Positions 19,545-28,595 of a stretch of DNA of 64,000 nucleotides are shown here, piece by piece; the first letter of the stretch is position 1; each line of letters begins with the position of its first letter. The notes under the pieces are model-generated. The model did no database searches. It was not told the DNA's origin and saw only the letters and a list, made by a program, of their open reading frames with translations. The position numbers were made by a program, and so were the translations under genes. This DNA is from Prolixibacteraceae bacterium (GTDB taxonomy: Bacteria; Bacteroidota; Bacteroidia; Bacteroidales; Prolixibacteraceae): the NCBI GenBank assembly GCA_028282705.1, contig JANQHI010000041.1:62001-126000 (forward strand), in the 5' to 3' direction.

Positions 19545-20114
19545 ATGGAAAAAATAACAGCCATACTCGTTGACGATGAAAAACATGCACTTAACCGCAT
19601 GGCTGGTATCCTTAAGCTATTTAAAAATATTAAGGTTATAGCCAAAGAATTTGACCCTGAAGATGCTATCGCCTGTATTGTAAAAAACAAACCCAACATT
19701 GTATTCCTTGATATAGAAATGCCGGGCATGACAGGGTTTAACCTGATTGACCGGGTGCGCAAACAATTTGTATTCCCCACATTCATTATCGTAACTGCTT
19801 ATAACCAATACGCCATTAAAGCCCTAAAAAAAGAAGCTTTTGATTACCTGATAAAGCCTGTTGATATTGATGACCTGCGCGACTGCCTTAACCGCTACGA
19901 ACAAAAACAAAACCATTTCCCCCACATTGAAAACTCTAACCTTAGCGAACGCGAAAAGGAAATTGCAAGGTTAATTTGTAAAAGAAAAACTTCAAAACAA
20001 ATTGCTGAAATTTTATTCATTAGCAAACATACTGTGGATACCCATAGAAGAAAAATTTTGGAAAAACTGGGAGTAAAAACAACCTCAGATTTATTGTTGG
20101 CAAAAAAAACCTAA
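19545..20114 (+). CDS. Response regulator, receiver plus LuxR-type HTH
   Basis: A 189-residue DNA-binding response regulator. The receiver domain (about residues 1-120) has the acidic pair in ILVDDEKHA, phospho-acceptor Asp56 in VFLDIEMPGM, the Thr of VTAYNQYA and the Lys of YLIKPVD. The C-terminal LuxR/NarL helix-turn-helix spans about 128-188 (LSEREKEIARLICKRKTSKQ, then AEILFISKHTVDTHRRKI). LytS-type kinases usually pair with LytTR regulators, and the receiver half here resembles that group (NQYAIKALKKEAFDYL), whereas the output domain is LuxR type. Encoded directly downstream of the kinase. Confidence 0.92.
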   Translation: MEKITAILVDDEKHALNRMAGILKLFKNIKVIAKEFDPEDAIACIVKNKPNIVFLDIEMPGMTGFNLIDRVRKQFVFPTFIIVTAYNQYAIKALKKEAFDYLIKPVDIDDLRDCLNRYEQKQNHFPHIENSNLSEREKEIARLICKRKTSKQIAEILFISKHTVDTHRRKILEKLGVKTTSDLLLAKKT

Positions 20115-20119
20115 CTACC

Positions 20120-20506
20120 CTAAAGGAACTTTATTTTTGTAACCCCTTCAACCTTTTTAAAATCCTTATCCATAGTTACTATCTCCATTTCCCTGTCTAT
20201 TGACAAACAAGCTTGGTATGCATCATCAAAATCCATATTAAATTTTATAGCTGTTTTAATAACTTCAATATATTTATCTTTTGAAAGGGTTATTATTGAA
20301 ATTGCAGGAAGAACATCATCAATAAATTTTTCAAAAACTTTTCCATTTTTATGTTTTAGCAGGATTACACCAATTGAATGAAGGGAGAAATCTGAAATAA
20401 ATAGTTGGCCTATATGGTCATTTAAAAATAATTTACACTGGCTTTTTTTCACCTGGTTCAATAATATCTCTAAAAATATATTTGTATCAACCAGTACTCT
20501 TTTCAT
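20120..20506 (-). CDS. PIN-domain ribonuclease, VapC-like toxin
   Basis: A 128-residue PIN domain: MKRVLVDTNIFLEILL gives the first acidic residue, KNGKVFEKFIDD the middle acidic patch, and FDDAYQACLSIDREMEIVTMD with KDF the terminal aspartates. VapC toxins cleave tRNA or rRNA when not bound by their antitoxin. The start overlaps the stop of the upstream antitoxin gene by 4 bp (ATGA), the usual toxin-antitoxin coupling. It converges with the response regulator gene, with 5 bp between them. Confidence 0.85.
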   Translation of the reverse strand: MKRVLVDTNIFLEILLNQVKKSQCKLFLNDHIGQLFISDFSLHSIGVILLKHKNGKVFEKFIDDVLPAISIITLSKDKYIEVIKTAIKFNMDFDDAYQACLSIDREMEIVTMDKDFKKVEGVTKIKFL

Positions 20507-20715
20507 CTCAATTCGTTTGCCTTATGTTGTAACCCTACTGAAGTAAAATTATTTTTCAGGTCAGATAACCCATCTTCCCAATTAAATGATAATTTCCTTT
20601 GTTTTTTATTTTTTGTCTGATATTTTTTTACCAAAAATTCAATATACTCCAAAACCTGTTCCTGAACCTGTTTGGGCAAACCTTCAAAACCATCTGTAAA
20701 CTTTGCTATTTCCAT
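20503..20715 (-). CDS. DUF2281-like antitoxin of the PIN toxin
   Basis: A 70-residue protein (ATG at 20715; a TTG at 20733 would add six residues) that precedes and overlaps the PIN toxin. LPKQVQEQVLEYIEFLVKKY resembles the DUF2281 antitoxin core (LPxxxxxEVLDFIEFL). The C-terminal half, with NWEDGLSDLKNNFTSVGLQ, is a likely toxin-binding tail. It would neutralise the toxin and repress the pair. Confidence 0.78.
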   Translation of the reverse strand: MEIAKFTDGFEGLPKQVQEQVLEYIEFLVKKYQTKNKKQRKLSFNWEDGLSDLKNNFTSVGLQHKANELR

Positions 20716-20870
20716 TTTTTGTATTTTACCCAAATTTATGAATTATTTAATGACCATGCAATTGGGGAACCTTGTGTAAACTTTATAATGCAAGAATCTA
20801 ACTGTAACCAAAAGAAAACACAGCCGTGTTTTTTAAAGACTTATGCTGATGCAAGTGTTATCAATATTAA

Positions 20871-20902
20871 GGGAACCGTTCCTTTTTTCAAGGAACGGTT
20901 CC
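20871..20902. repeat. Intergenic palindrome, family P1 (copy 3)
   Basis: GGGAACCGTTCCTT and AAGGAACGGTTCC with a short loop. It lies upstream of the VapBC-like pair and the 531-residue surface protein gene. A short P2-type fragment (GAAGTTTCCAACTTCCT) follows near 20996-21012. No gene between 20734 and 21129 is credible. Confidence 0.8.
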
Positions 20903-21129
20903 ATAACTTAGACTGCCCATTTTTTAATATTCCTACCCTTTTTTTAAACTGGAACTAACCTCTAGGAAATCAAAATTAATTAACCGGGAGTAGAAGTTTC
21001 CAACTTCCTATCTCAAAGATATAAATACATAAACATAAGTATTAATAATCCCTATTCATAATGTTTAAAATGTTAAGGGTGTGGGATAAATTGCATTTGA
21101 AGCTTTAACCTTTAAAAACAAATTTTGTC

Positions 21130-22725
21130 ATGAAAAATATTTTATTAATATTATTTCTATTCTGCCTTGTATTTAATTCATTATCTCAGAATATACCTCA
21201 CCAAATATCCTATCAAGGGAAATTATATGAAAATGGTTCACCCGTTAACGGCACCAAAAATATAAGATTCACAATTGGGTTATGGACAGAAACACACTAC
21301 AATGTTCAAATTACAGAAGGGCTTTATTCAGTGAATCTTGGTGAAAAGAATCCTATCCCAACAAGCCTTTTTGAAAACAGTTCCAGTGTTTCACTTAGAG
21401 TTTCTGTTAATGGAAGAAATCTTTCACCTGAAACAGATATTGTATCAGTTCCATACGCGTATAAAGCTGAAGTAGCTAATGAAGCGAAAAACGCTTTTAG
21501 CGGTAATTACAATGATTTGCAAAATAAACCAACAAATTTTAATGATGCGGATGCAAATCCCTCCAACGAAATTCAAACATTAAGTTTAAGCGGCACTCAA
21601 CTATCTCTCTCCGAAGGAGGTGGAACAGTAACTTTACCATCATCTGGCGGGGGTGATAATTGGGGAACACAATCAGTACAACACGATGCAACTTTGACTG
21701 GGGACGGTACATCCTCATCTCAACTTGGTTTGGCACAACAGGGAGCATCTACAGGACAAGTACTAAAATGGAACGGTTCTGCATGGACTCCAACAGCAGA
21801 TGAAACTGGTAATTCAAACATGAGTTTACCATATTCTGAACTTTCATATAATGGGGAAAACCACGCATTTCAAATTCAACATTTAGGGAACAGTGGAAAT
21901 GTGGCTGATTTTGAAATCAATAATAATAATAATCCTGGACATCCATTAATTATAAAGAACAATGGTCGAGGTGAAGCCTTAATGATATATAACGATGGCA
22001 CGAATAATGCGATTCGGATTGAAAATGATATAAATTCCAAAACTGCATTAAACATTAATAATGATAGTTACTTAGATGCAGTGTATATAAATAATGCTAG
22101 CGATTCTCAATATGGTATTTGGCTTAAAAACTATAGCTCTTATGATGCACTAAAGATTAATAATTATGGTACAGAGAACGCAGCGCGTATAAGCATCGAT
22201 AATCAAAACAATAGTGAAAATGCACTTACAACATTTACAAATGGTAGTGGCAATGCAATTGCAGCTTACACAACTGGAAGTGGATATGCAGGTTATTTTA
22301 ATGGGAATGTTAATATAACTGGTACCTTAACCAAAGGAACCGATGCCTTTAAAATAGACCATCCTCTTGATCCTGAAAACAAATATCTCTATCATTCAGT
22401 AGTTGAATCACCGGATATGATGAATGTGTATAATGGAAATATTATTCTTGACGAAAATGGAAATGCTATTGTACAACTTCCTGATTGGTTTGAAGCATTA
22501 AATATGGAATTTCGTTATCAATTAACTTGTATTGGAGATTTTGCACCAGTTTTTATCTCAAAAAAAATAACAAATAACAAATTTAAAATTTCCGGTGGAA
22601 CTCAAGGGCTGGAGATTTCCTGGCAAGTTACAGGAATTAGGAATGACCCTTATGCACAGAAAAACAGGATACAGGTTGAGGTAGAAAAACCAGAAGAAGA
22701 AAAAGGTAAGTATTTATATGAATAA
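21130..22725 (+). CDS. Secreted repetitive surface protein
   Basis: A 531-residue protein with a signal peptide (MKNILLILFLFCLVFNSLSQ). After a beta-rich N-terminal domain typical of Bacteroidota tail-fibre-like proteins (SYQGKLYENGSPVNGTKNI; SVPYAYKAEVANEAKNA) there are linker segments such as GASTGQVLKWNGSAWTP, then Asn-rich repeats of about 23 residues (patterns like ALxINNxGTxNAxxI, residues ~240-390) that could form a beta solenoid. The C-terminal ~130 residues (DAFKIDHPLDPENKYLYHSV, then VESPDMMNVYNG) are a conserved module found at the end of many such proteins. Function is unknown; adhesion is a guess. Composition is more AT-rich than the core genes around it. Confidence 0.7.
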   Translation: MKNILLILFLFCLVFNSLSQNIPHQISYQGKLYENGSPVNGTKNIRFTIGLWTETHYNVQITEGLYSVNLGEKNPIPTSLFENSSSVSLRVSVNGRNLSPETDIVSVPYAYKAEVANEAKNAFSGNYNDLQNKPTNFNDADANPSNEIQTLSLSGTQLSLSEGGGTVTLPSSGGGDNWGTQSVQHDATLTGDGTSSSQLGLAQQGASTGQVLKWNGSAWTPTADETGNSNMSLPYSELSYNGENHAFQIQHLGNSGNVADFEINNNNNPGHPLIIKNNGRGEALMIYNDGTNNAIRIENDINSKTALNINNDSYLDAVYINNASDSQYGIWLKNYSSYDALKINNYGTENAARISIDNQNNSENALTTFTNGSGNAIAAYTTGSGYAGYFNGNVNITGTLTKGTDAFKIDHPLDPENKYLYHSVVESPDMMNVYNGNIILDENGNAIVQLPDWFEALNMEFRYQLTCIGDFAPVFISKKITNNKFKISGGTQGLEISWQVTGIRNDPYAQKNRIQVEVEKPEEEKGKYLYE

Positions 22726-22861
22726 TTCTACATTCTGAAAACTTAACTGTAAATATTGCTTTATGAAACGACCATGAATAAAATTTATTCACACACAAGT
22801 AATATTATAAATTTCATGGGAGTTACATCGAATACCTTTAAAAATCAACAATTATAATGAG

Positions 22862-25627
22862 ATGAAATACTTACTTTCAACCTGTATTATATATTTATCA
22901 TTCTTCTGTTTAAATAATTTTAATTGTAATGCTCAGAAAACATTAACAGATGTTATCTCTTCAGGTGGTGCTGAGTCATCCAGTGGAAATTATTCAAATT
23001 TTGGTGTTTTAGGTGAGTCAATAGTAAATAATTCTGTAACCGCCGGGAATTATAACTCGACTATTGGATTTATTTATTCTGATATTCCAGATTGTATTCC
23101 AGTATCAATAGTATCGCACCCGAATAATCAAACATTTACAATTGGAAGTGCAGTAACATTTAAGATTGCAGTTGCTGGAGCAGAACCTTTCAATTATGAA
23201 TGGTACAAAAATGGTGTTCAAATACCAAATGCAAATAGCTCATCCTATACAACCCCATTGCTTTCCTCTGGTGATAATGGTAGTTATTACTATTGTATTA
23301 TAACAAATTGTGGATCTACCAATCAGGTGAAAAGTAATTCTGCATACATCACATTAGAGTCCATTCAAAACACTCTTTCAATTTCATCGAATCCTGTTAA
23401 TGGAGGAACAACAACCGGAAGCGGGACATACGAATATAATCAACTTGTTACAGTTAAAGCATCGCCCAATTCAGGATACGAATTTGTTAATTGGACGATA
23501 GATGGTAAGCAGGTCTCGCAAAATAGCACTTATACTTTTAATATTGTTGACGATATTAATCTGGTTGTAAACTTCAGTAAACTAAATCAACCCAAGATTT
23601 ATATCAATCCAGCTTCCATGTTCATTTATGAACAAAGCAATAAAAGTGTTAAAGTGTCTAAAAGGAATTTTTATAAGATTACTGAACATGATTTATCAGT
23701 AGCGAAAAAACATACTGGTCTTGCCCAGAGAGTAATTGTCCCACAATCTGTTACTAAAAGTTGGCAGGCCGATATGATCGAAAAGTATGGTGTCAGTTAC
23801 AGCCTTCCCAAGAATGTTGATTGGAGTATTTATGATAATCCGGCAAGAGATCAAAAACGATGCGGATCTTGCTGGGCTTTTGCAGCAGTTGCGCAATTGG
23901 AGAATTTAGCAAATCAAAATCAAATTTTGGCAATTTCAGATCTTTCTGAGCAGCAATTGGTTTCTTGTGTCCCGAATAATAGTTGCTCAGGTGGTTGGTA
24001 TTTTAGTGCCTTTAATTACGTTAAAAAGAATGGGCTAACACTTGAGGATTGTTTTCCATATACCTATAGTGACAGTGACTGTTCTAATCAATGTATTGAT
24101 CCTGGTACTATGGTAAATATTTCTCAATTTACAAATCCACTTTGGGGGTCAAAAGCGACAGTAAATGACCTAAAACTAGCTCTGCAGGAAGGCCCTCTGT
24201 GTGTTGCAATGTATGTGCCAGACGATTTTCATTCATATAAAGGTGGTATTTATAATTACAAATCAGGAGATTATTCATGGGGTCATGCTGTTTTATTAGT
24301 TGGGTACAATGATAATCTACAATGCTTTAAAGTAAGAAATAGTTGGGGCTCATGGTGGGGTGAAAATGGTTATTTCAGAATAGCATATGATGATGTAACA
24401 GATGTTCCTAAATTTGGTAGCTATGCCTCTTATGCCAAAGGAATATATATTGAACATTCAAATGTTACAGTAGCAGACTCATTTATGGTTCAAAATTTAG
24501 GAAAGTCTAATTTGATAATTAATAATATTGCATCAGATAAACAATGGCTGTCAGTTTCCCCATCTAATAGTACATTAATTCCATCAGGTACAACTTTTAT
24601 AAAAATTTCAATTGTTGATTGGCATTTAATATCCGGCTCCTCTGAATCTGCCATAATTACAATTAATTCTAATGACCCTATTGATCCGGTAAAATACGTT
24701 TCTGTAACAGCTCAAAAGTCTGTTAATTCATCTAAACCAGAATTGTTGGTTACAACAGACTTTTATCAAGACAAATTACTCCCTATCTCAAATGGTTCAT
24801 TTGATATTAATGTAGAGATTTTAGGTCAAGGAAATGTAAGTTGGCATGTTGAAGTATCTGATCCTTGGTTATCTCAACCACTATCCAATAGATTAAATGA
24901 AGGTATAATAGTTGTCAACTATTCAATGAATAATACAGGGAAATCAAGAACAGGTTATATCACAATAAATAGTAATGAAGTATCAAATAGCCCACAGGTA
25001 GTTTCTGTTACGCAAAGCAATAATAACGCTCCGGAAATCACAGATATAAATCTAGAAATAAGTAGTCCTGATAATAATGTTTATTTTAACAGTTCCGATT
25101 TTATCAGTCATTTCACTGATTTAGATAATAATACATTAAAATTCATAAGGATAATAACCTTCCCTACTAACGGCACTTTGAAATTGAATAATGATCCCGT
25201 TGTGGCATTTCAGAGCATCACAGAAAATGACATTAAAAATCTGTATTTTGTCCCAGATGATGATTGGGATGGAATTTTGGATTTCGAATATAATGCTTCT
25301 GACGGAGTTAACTATGCAAAAAATAGCGCCTATGTAACTTCACATATTACAGATACTGATTTTTTAGAAATGCTAAAAGCTTTTAACATATATCCTAATC
25401 CAACAAATCAACGTTTGAATATTTGTTTTAATGCAGTTCCACATAAATATTATATTGAATTTTATAATAGTGCCGGGCAATGCTTACTACAAAAAGAAAG
25501 CAGTAAGAAGGTTGAACAAATTAATATAGGTGAGTTCGCACACGGAATCTATTACTTAAAGATACACAATAACGAATTTTCAAAGATTGAGAAAATTATT
25601 GTAAATTCAGCAGGCAAAGCTGAATAA
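22862..25627 (+). CDS. T9SS-secreted papain-like (C1A) cysteine protease
   Basis: A 921-residue protein with signal peptide (MKYLLSTCIIYLSFFCLNNF, then NCNAQ). Domain order: an Ig-like domain (~75-170), a Gly-rich InlB-type beta repeat (~172-242), the C1A protease (~315-535), two BACON/Ig-like segments (~540-740), a cadherin-like region (~745-840) and a C-terminal T9SS type A sorting domain (FNIYPNPTNQRLNI ... GIYYLKI). The catalytic triad is intact: Cys337 in RCGSCWAFA, His475 in WGHAVLLVGY, Asn493 in VRNSWGSWWG, plus the oxyanion Gln in ARDQKRCG. It would be exported, cleaved by the T9SS sortase and attached to or released from the cell surface. Unlike neighbouring core genes it is AT-rich, suggesting transfer. 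Confidence 0.88.
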   Translation: MKYLLSTCIIYLSFFCLNNFNCNAQKTLTDVISSGGAESSSGNYSNFGVLGESIVNNSVTAGNYNSTIGFIYSDIPDCIPVSIVSHPNNQTFTIGSAVTFKIAVAGAEPFNYEWYKNGVQIPNANSSSYTTPLLSSGDNGSYYYCIITNCGSTNQVKSNSAYITLESIQNTLSISSNPVNGGTTTGSGTYEYNQLVTVKASPNSGYEFVNWTIDGKQVSQNSTYTFNIVDDINLVVNFSKLNQPKIYINPASMFIYEQSNKSVKVSKRNFYKITEHDLSVAKKHTGLAQRVIVPQSVTKSWQADMIEKYGVSYSLPKNVDWSIYDNPARDQKRCGSCWAFAAVAQLENLANQNQILAISDLSEQQLVSCVPNNSCSGGWYFSAFNYVKKNGLTLEDCFPYTYSDSDCSNQCIDPGTMVNISQFTNPLWGSKATVNDLKLALQEGPLCVAMYVPDDFHSYKGGIYNYKSGDYSWGHAVLLVGYNDNLQCFKVRNSWGSWWGENGYFRIAYDDVTDVPKFGSYASYAKGIYIEHSNVTVADSFMVQNLGKSNLIINNIASDKQWLSVSPSNSTLIPSGTTFIKISIVDWHLISGSSESAIITINSNDPIDPVKYVSVTAQKSVNSSKPELLVTTDFYQDKLLPISNGSFDINVEILGQGNVSWHVEVSDPWLSQPLSNRLNEGIIVVNYSMNNTGKSRTGYITINSNEVSNSPQVVSVTQSNNNAPEITDINLEISSPDNNVYFNSSDFISHFTDLDNNTLKFIRIITFPTNGTLKLNNDPVVAFQSITENDIKNLYFVPDDDWDGILDFEYNASDGVNYAKNSAYVTSHITDTDFLEMLKAFNIYPNPTNQRLNICFNAVPHKYYIEFYNSAGQCLLQKESSKKVEQINIGEFAHGIYYLKIHNNEFSKIEKIIVNSAGKAE

Positions 25628-25659
25628 CTCATAATTAAATTTATAGCAAACATTGAATT

Positions 25660-25980
25660 ATGCAAAAACCACGATTTGATTTCATCTACTTTTTGGTTGT
25701 AATTGCAGTGATATTATTGATAATCCAGTATGAATCGTTAACAACCGGAACACTTATTACCTATCTGGCATTTTTTGATATTGTGGTTGGATTTGCATTG
25801 ATCATCAAAGGGTTTTTAAAATGGGAGATGAGCTACATAATAACCGGGGCAATTTGTGCTTTGCTAGCCTACTATGCCTGGAAAGATATGTCGGATACTT
25901 CCCTTATTTTTTTAATCCTTGGCGGTTTGGTTGGGGTAGGCAACCATGTCAGGAAAACATTTAAGAATTTTCTGGGATGA
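25660..25980 (+). CDS. Small multi-pass membrane protein
   Basis: A 106-residue protein with four likely transmembrane helices (about 8-25, 32-48, 52-70, 75-93) and a basic C-terminus. Starts 32 bp after the protease gene. No family recognised with confidence; the helical pattern resembles small DUF308-like or ribonuclease-accessory membrane proteins, but this is not claimed. Confidence 0.6.
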   Translation: MQKPRFDFIYFLVVIAVILLIIQYESLTTGTLITYLAFFDIVVGFALIIKGFLKWEMSYIITGAICALLAYYAWKDMSDTSLIFLILGGLVGVGNHVRKTFKNFLG

Positions 25981-25985
25981 TTAAA

Positions 25986-26015
25986 GGGAACCGTTCCTTT
26001 TTTAGGGAACGGTTC
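25986..26015. repeat. Intergenic palindrome, family P1 (copy 4)
   Basis: GGGAACCGTTCC and GGGAACGGTTC around a short T-rich loop, just downstream of the small membrane protein; could serve as its terminator. Confidence 0.8.
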
Positions 26016-26041
26016 TTTATTACATTTAGTGAGTTTAGTGT

Positions 26042-26064
26042 GGGCTTCACTTAAAGTGAAGCCC
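26042..26064. repeat. Perfect 23-bp palindrome upstream of ATPase 1
   Basis: GGGCTTCACTT and AAGTGAAGCCC flank a single central base; every position of the arms matches. Second of three palindromes between 25.98 and 26.13 kb. Confidence 0.85.
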
Positions 26065-26089
26065 TGACTACTTGTGCTTACAGTTATTT

Positions 26090-26130
26090 ATCCCTGCAAA
26101 TTTAAAGTGGCACTTTAAATTTGCAGGGAT
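26090..26130. repeat. Perfect 41-bp palindrome upstream of ATPase 1
   Basis: Two 20-bp arms beginning ATCCCTGCAAAT and ending ATTTGCAGGGAT are exact reverse complements around one G. It ends 18 bp before the ATPase ATG, so it would place a very stable hairpin in the leader of that mRNA or act as a cruciform or protein site on DNA. Confidence 0.88.
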
Positions 26131-26148
26131 GTTTTGTATATTTGCCTT

Positions 26149-27312
26149 ATGTATCTTCCAAGAAAAATAGAAAAAGAGGCATTACATTTGCTCAAATTTT
26201 TCCCTGTATTAGGCATTACAGGTCCAAGGCAGGTAGGTAAAACTACTCTTGTAAAACAGCTGCAAAAACAATTACAAAAAGAATCATTGTATATTGACCT
26301 TGAAAGTACTGAAGATGCTGCAATCATGGAAGAAGCTGAGCTTTTTTTAAAAGAACAAGAACGCAAATGTATAATAATTGATGAAATTCAACGCAAACGT
26401 TCCCTATTCCCTTTACTAAGGTCACTGGTTGATAAAAATCGTAAACCAGGCAGGTTTATCATTTTGGGTTCAGCATCTCCTGACCTTATAAGGGATAGCT
26501 CCGAATCGCTAGCAGGAAGGATTGCCTACCTGAATCTTATGCCTTTTAATTATAGTGAGGTAAAAGATATAAAAACACTAAATGGCCATTGGCTGAACGG
26601 GGGATTTCCTGATCCATTCCTTGCAGATGAAAAATACTTCATTAATAAATGGTATGAGAATTTTATAAAGACCTATATTGAGCGGGATCTCCCTTTGCTT
26701 GGCTTGCAAACTGACCCTGTAAAACTTGAAAAGATCATTCGGATGGCAGCCAGTTTACATGGGCAAATCTTAAATTATTCAACAATAGCCAAGTTGGTTG
26801 ATTTTTCAGTTCCCAGTGTAAAAAAAATAATCAATTTCCTTGAACATGCCTATATTTTAACAGCCCTGCCTCCTTATTTTGTAAATACAAAAAAAAGGCT
26901 GGTTAAATCACCAAAAGTATACATTCGAGATTCAGGAATTTTGCATTATCTGTCAAATGTTAATAATATGCAGAAGCTAGCTGGCAACGCAATTTTAGGT
27001 GTGTCATGGGAAGGGTATGTAATTGAGCAAATACGCAATAGCCTGGATTCCCAGTTTAGGTTATCATATTACCGAACCCAGGACCAATCAGAAATAGACC
27101 TGATAATCGAGAAAGGAGCAGAAGTTATTTCATGTATTGAAATCAAATATTCTTCCAATCCAACACTTACTAAAGGGAATCAATTGGCATTAAAAACTAT
27201 TGGCTGTAAAAGGAATTATATTATCACTCCTGATTCTAAAGATTATCCCATCAATAGCTTTGTTAGAGTTTGTTCATTGCCTGAATATTTGGTGAAATAT
27301 TTACCTTATTAG
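26149..27312 (+). CDS. AAA ATPase with DUF4143 C-terminal domain (ATPase 1)
   Basis: A 387-residue protein of the AAA_14/DUF4143 family. Walker A is GPRQVGKTT (about residues 25-33), Walker B CIIIDEIQ, sensor region FIILGSASPDLI. The C-terminal DUF4143 domain has an HTH-like part (GQILNYSTIAKLVDFSVPSV) and a nuclease-like fold with YRTQDQSEIDLIIE and IEIKYS, resembling the D-ExK arrangement of PD-(D/E)XK enzymes. These ATPases are abundant and variable in Bacteroidota; no function is established. ATG 26149 is chosen; an upstream TTG at 26134 lies next to the palindrome. Flanked on both sides by palindromes. Confidence 0.9.
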   Translation: MYLPRKIEKEALHLLKFFPVLGITGPRQVGKTTLVKQLQKQLQKESLYIDLESTEDAAIMEEAELFLKEQERKCIIIDEIQRKRSLFPLLRSLVDKNRKPGRFIILGSASPDLIRDSSESLAGRIAYLNLMPFNYSEVKDIKTLNGHWLNGGFPDPFLADEKYFINKWYENFIKTYIERDLPLLGLQTDPVKLEKIIRMAASLHGQILNYSTIAKLVDFSVPSVKKIINFLEHAYILTALPPYFVNTKKRLVKSPKVYIRDSGILHYLSNVNNMQKLAGNAILGVSWEGYVIEQIRNSLDSQFRLSYYRTQDQSEIDLIIEKGAEVISCIEIKYSSNPTLTKGNQLALKTIGCKRNYIITPDSKDYPINSFVRVCSLPEYLVKYLPY

Positions 27313-27323
27313 TTATTGTATAA

Positions 27324-27395
27324 AGGGAACGGTTCCTTATTGCATTTAGTGAGGATTTCACTTCCAATTTCAGGAAGTTGGAAACTTCCTCACCC
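27324..27395. repeat. P1 half-palindrome and P2 palindrome between the two ATPases
   Basis: GGAACGGTTCC (27325-27335) is a half unit of family P1. It is followed by the P2 unit, AGGAAGTTGGAAACTTCCT at about 27372-27390, ending CACCC. P2 copies also occur near 16890, 17045, 20998 and 28842. Confidence 0.78.
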
Positions 27396-27461
27396 TTTCT
27401 AATTGATTTTTTCAATTAATTTGACTATCTTGATGCCCATATTTATATTAATTTGGGCACT

Positions 27462-28595
27462 ATGATATCCAGAATGATAGAAAAACAGCTATTAGCTGAT
27501 CTAAAACCTAATGCAATAACAGCACTTTTTGGAGCCAGGCGCACAGGAAAGACCTTTTTAATGCAACAAATTAAGCAAAAAGTTGGTGTTGAAAAAGTAC
27601 TAATGGTGCAGGGAGATGACTTAGACATTGCAGAAGTTTTATCCTCTAAAAGGTCATCAACCTTAAAAAACTTTGTAAAAGGTTATAGTTATCTATTTAT
27701 TGATGAAGCTCAGAAAATACCTCAAATTGGAGAAAACCTAAAACTTATGGTTGACACAATACCGGGATTGCATATTTTCATAACTGGCTCATCTGCATTA
27801 GATCTGTATGAACAAGTTGGAGAGCCACTAACAGGCAGGAGTAATTATTTTTATCTATTTCCTATTGCACAAGCAGAACTAAAACAAAATTTTGTGGAAG
27901 CCAACAAAGATTTATCAGTTAAGCTGGTCTATGGGCAATATCCTCAGGTATACCTGGCTGATACACAGCATAAAAAAAATGATATACTGAATTCCATAAA
28001 AAATGGATATTTACTAAAAGATGTATTAGCAATTGATAACAAAAAGGATGCTGTTTTTATTTTAAACCTATTGCGTTTAATAGCATTCCAGGTTGGAAAT
28101 GATATCTCATATAATGAACTGGCATCCACTTTAAATGTGCATAAAAAAACAGTTCAGCGCTATTTATATATACTTGAAAAGGCTTTTATCCTTTTTCCTT
28201 TATATGGGTTTAGCCGAAATTTGAGGAAAGAATATTCTAAAACTCCACGCTACTTTTTTTGGGATAACGGAATCAGGAATATTTTAATTAATAATTTAAA
28301 TCCTTTAAATACTCGTGATGATATTGGAAAGTTATGGGAAAATTATTGCATATCTGAACGCCTAAAATTACATTATTATAAGCGCCAGGTAGCAGCTCAT
28401 TATTTTTGGAGAACCTATGACCAACAAGAAATAGATTTGTTGGAAGAAAAAGGGGGTATTTTGTCTGGCTTTGAATTTAAATGGAATAAAGCCAAAAGCA
28501 AGATACCACCCTCATTTTCAAAAACATATACTGATGCAATTGTAACAACCATAAACAGGGAAAATTACCTGGAATTTATTAGTGAAGTTGGTTAA
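27462..28595 (+). CDS. AAA ATPase with DUF4143 C-terminal domain (ATPase 2)
   Basis: A 377-residue relative of ATPase 1 but of a different subgroup. Walker A is GARRTGKTF (about residues 24-32), Walker B LFIDEAQKI, sensor IFITGSSAL. The C-terminal DUF4143 region includes NELASTLNVHKKTVQRYLYI (winged-helix-like) and the nuclease-like RTYDQQEIDLLEEKGG with GFEFKWN. Start candidates are ATG 27462, ATG 27474 and TTG 27453; 27462 is used. A deletion remnant with the same 5' end is present at 16.9 kb, so this locus has been duplicated or moved. A large foldback follows its stop codon. Confidence 0.88.
   Translation: MISRMIEKQLLADLKPNAITALFGARRTGKTFLMQQIKQKVGVEKVLMVQGDDLDIAEVLSSKRSSTLKNFVKGYSYLFIDEAQKIPQIGENLKLMVDTIPGLHIFITGSSALDLYEQVGEPLTGRSNYFYLFPIAQAELKQNFVEANKDLSVKLVYGQYPQVYLADTQHKKNDILNSIKNGYLLKDVLAIDNKKDAVFILNLLRLIAFQVGNDISYNELASTLNVHKKTVQRYLYILEKAFILFPLYGFSRNLRKEYSKTPRYFFWDNGIRNILINNLNPLNTRDDIGKLWENYCISERLKLHYYKRQVAAHYFWRTYDQQEIDLLEEKGGILSGFEFKWNKAKSKIPPSFSKTYTDAIVTTINRENYLEFISEVG

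Noticed and set aside
20599..20958. Plus-strand ORF of 119 residues
   Set aside because: Antisense to the antitoxin gene and crosses a P1 palindrome; low-complexity aromatic sequence.
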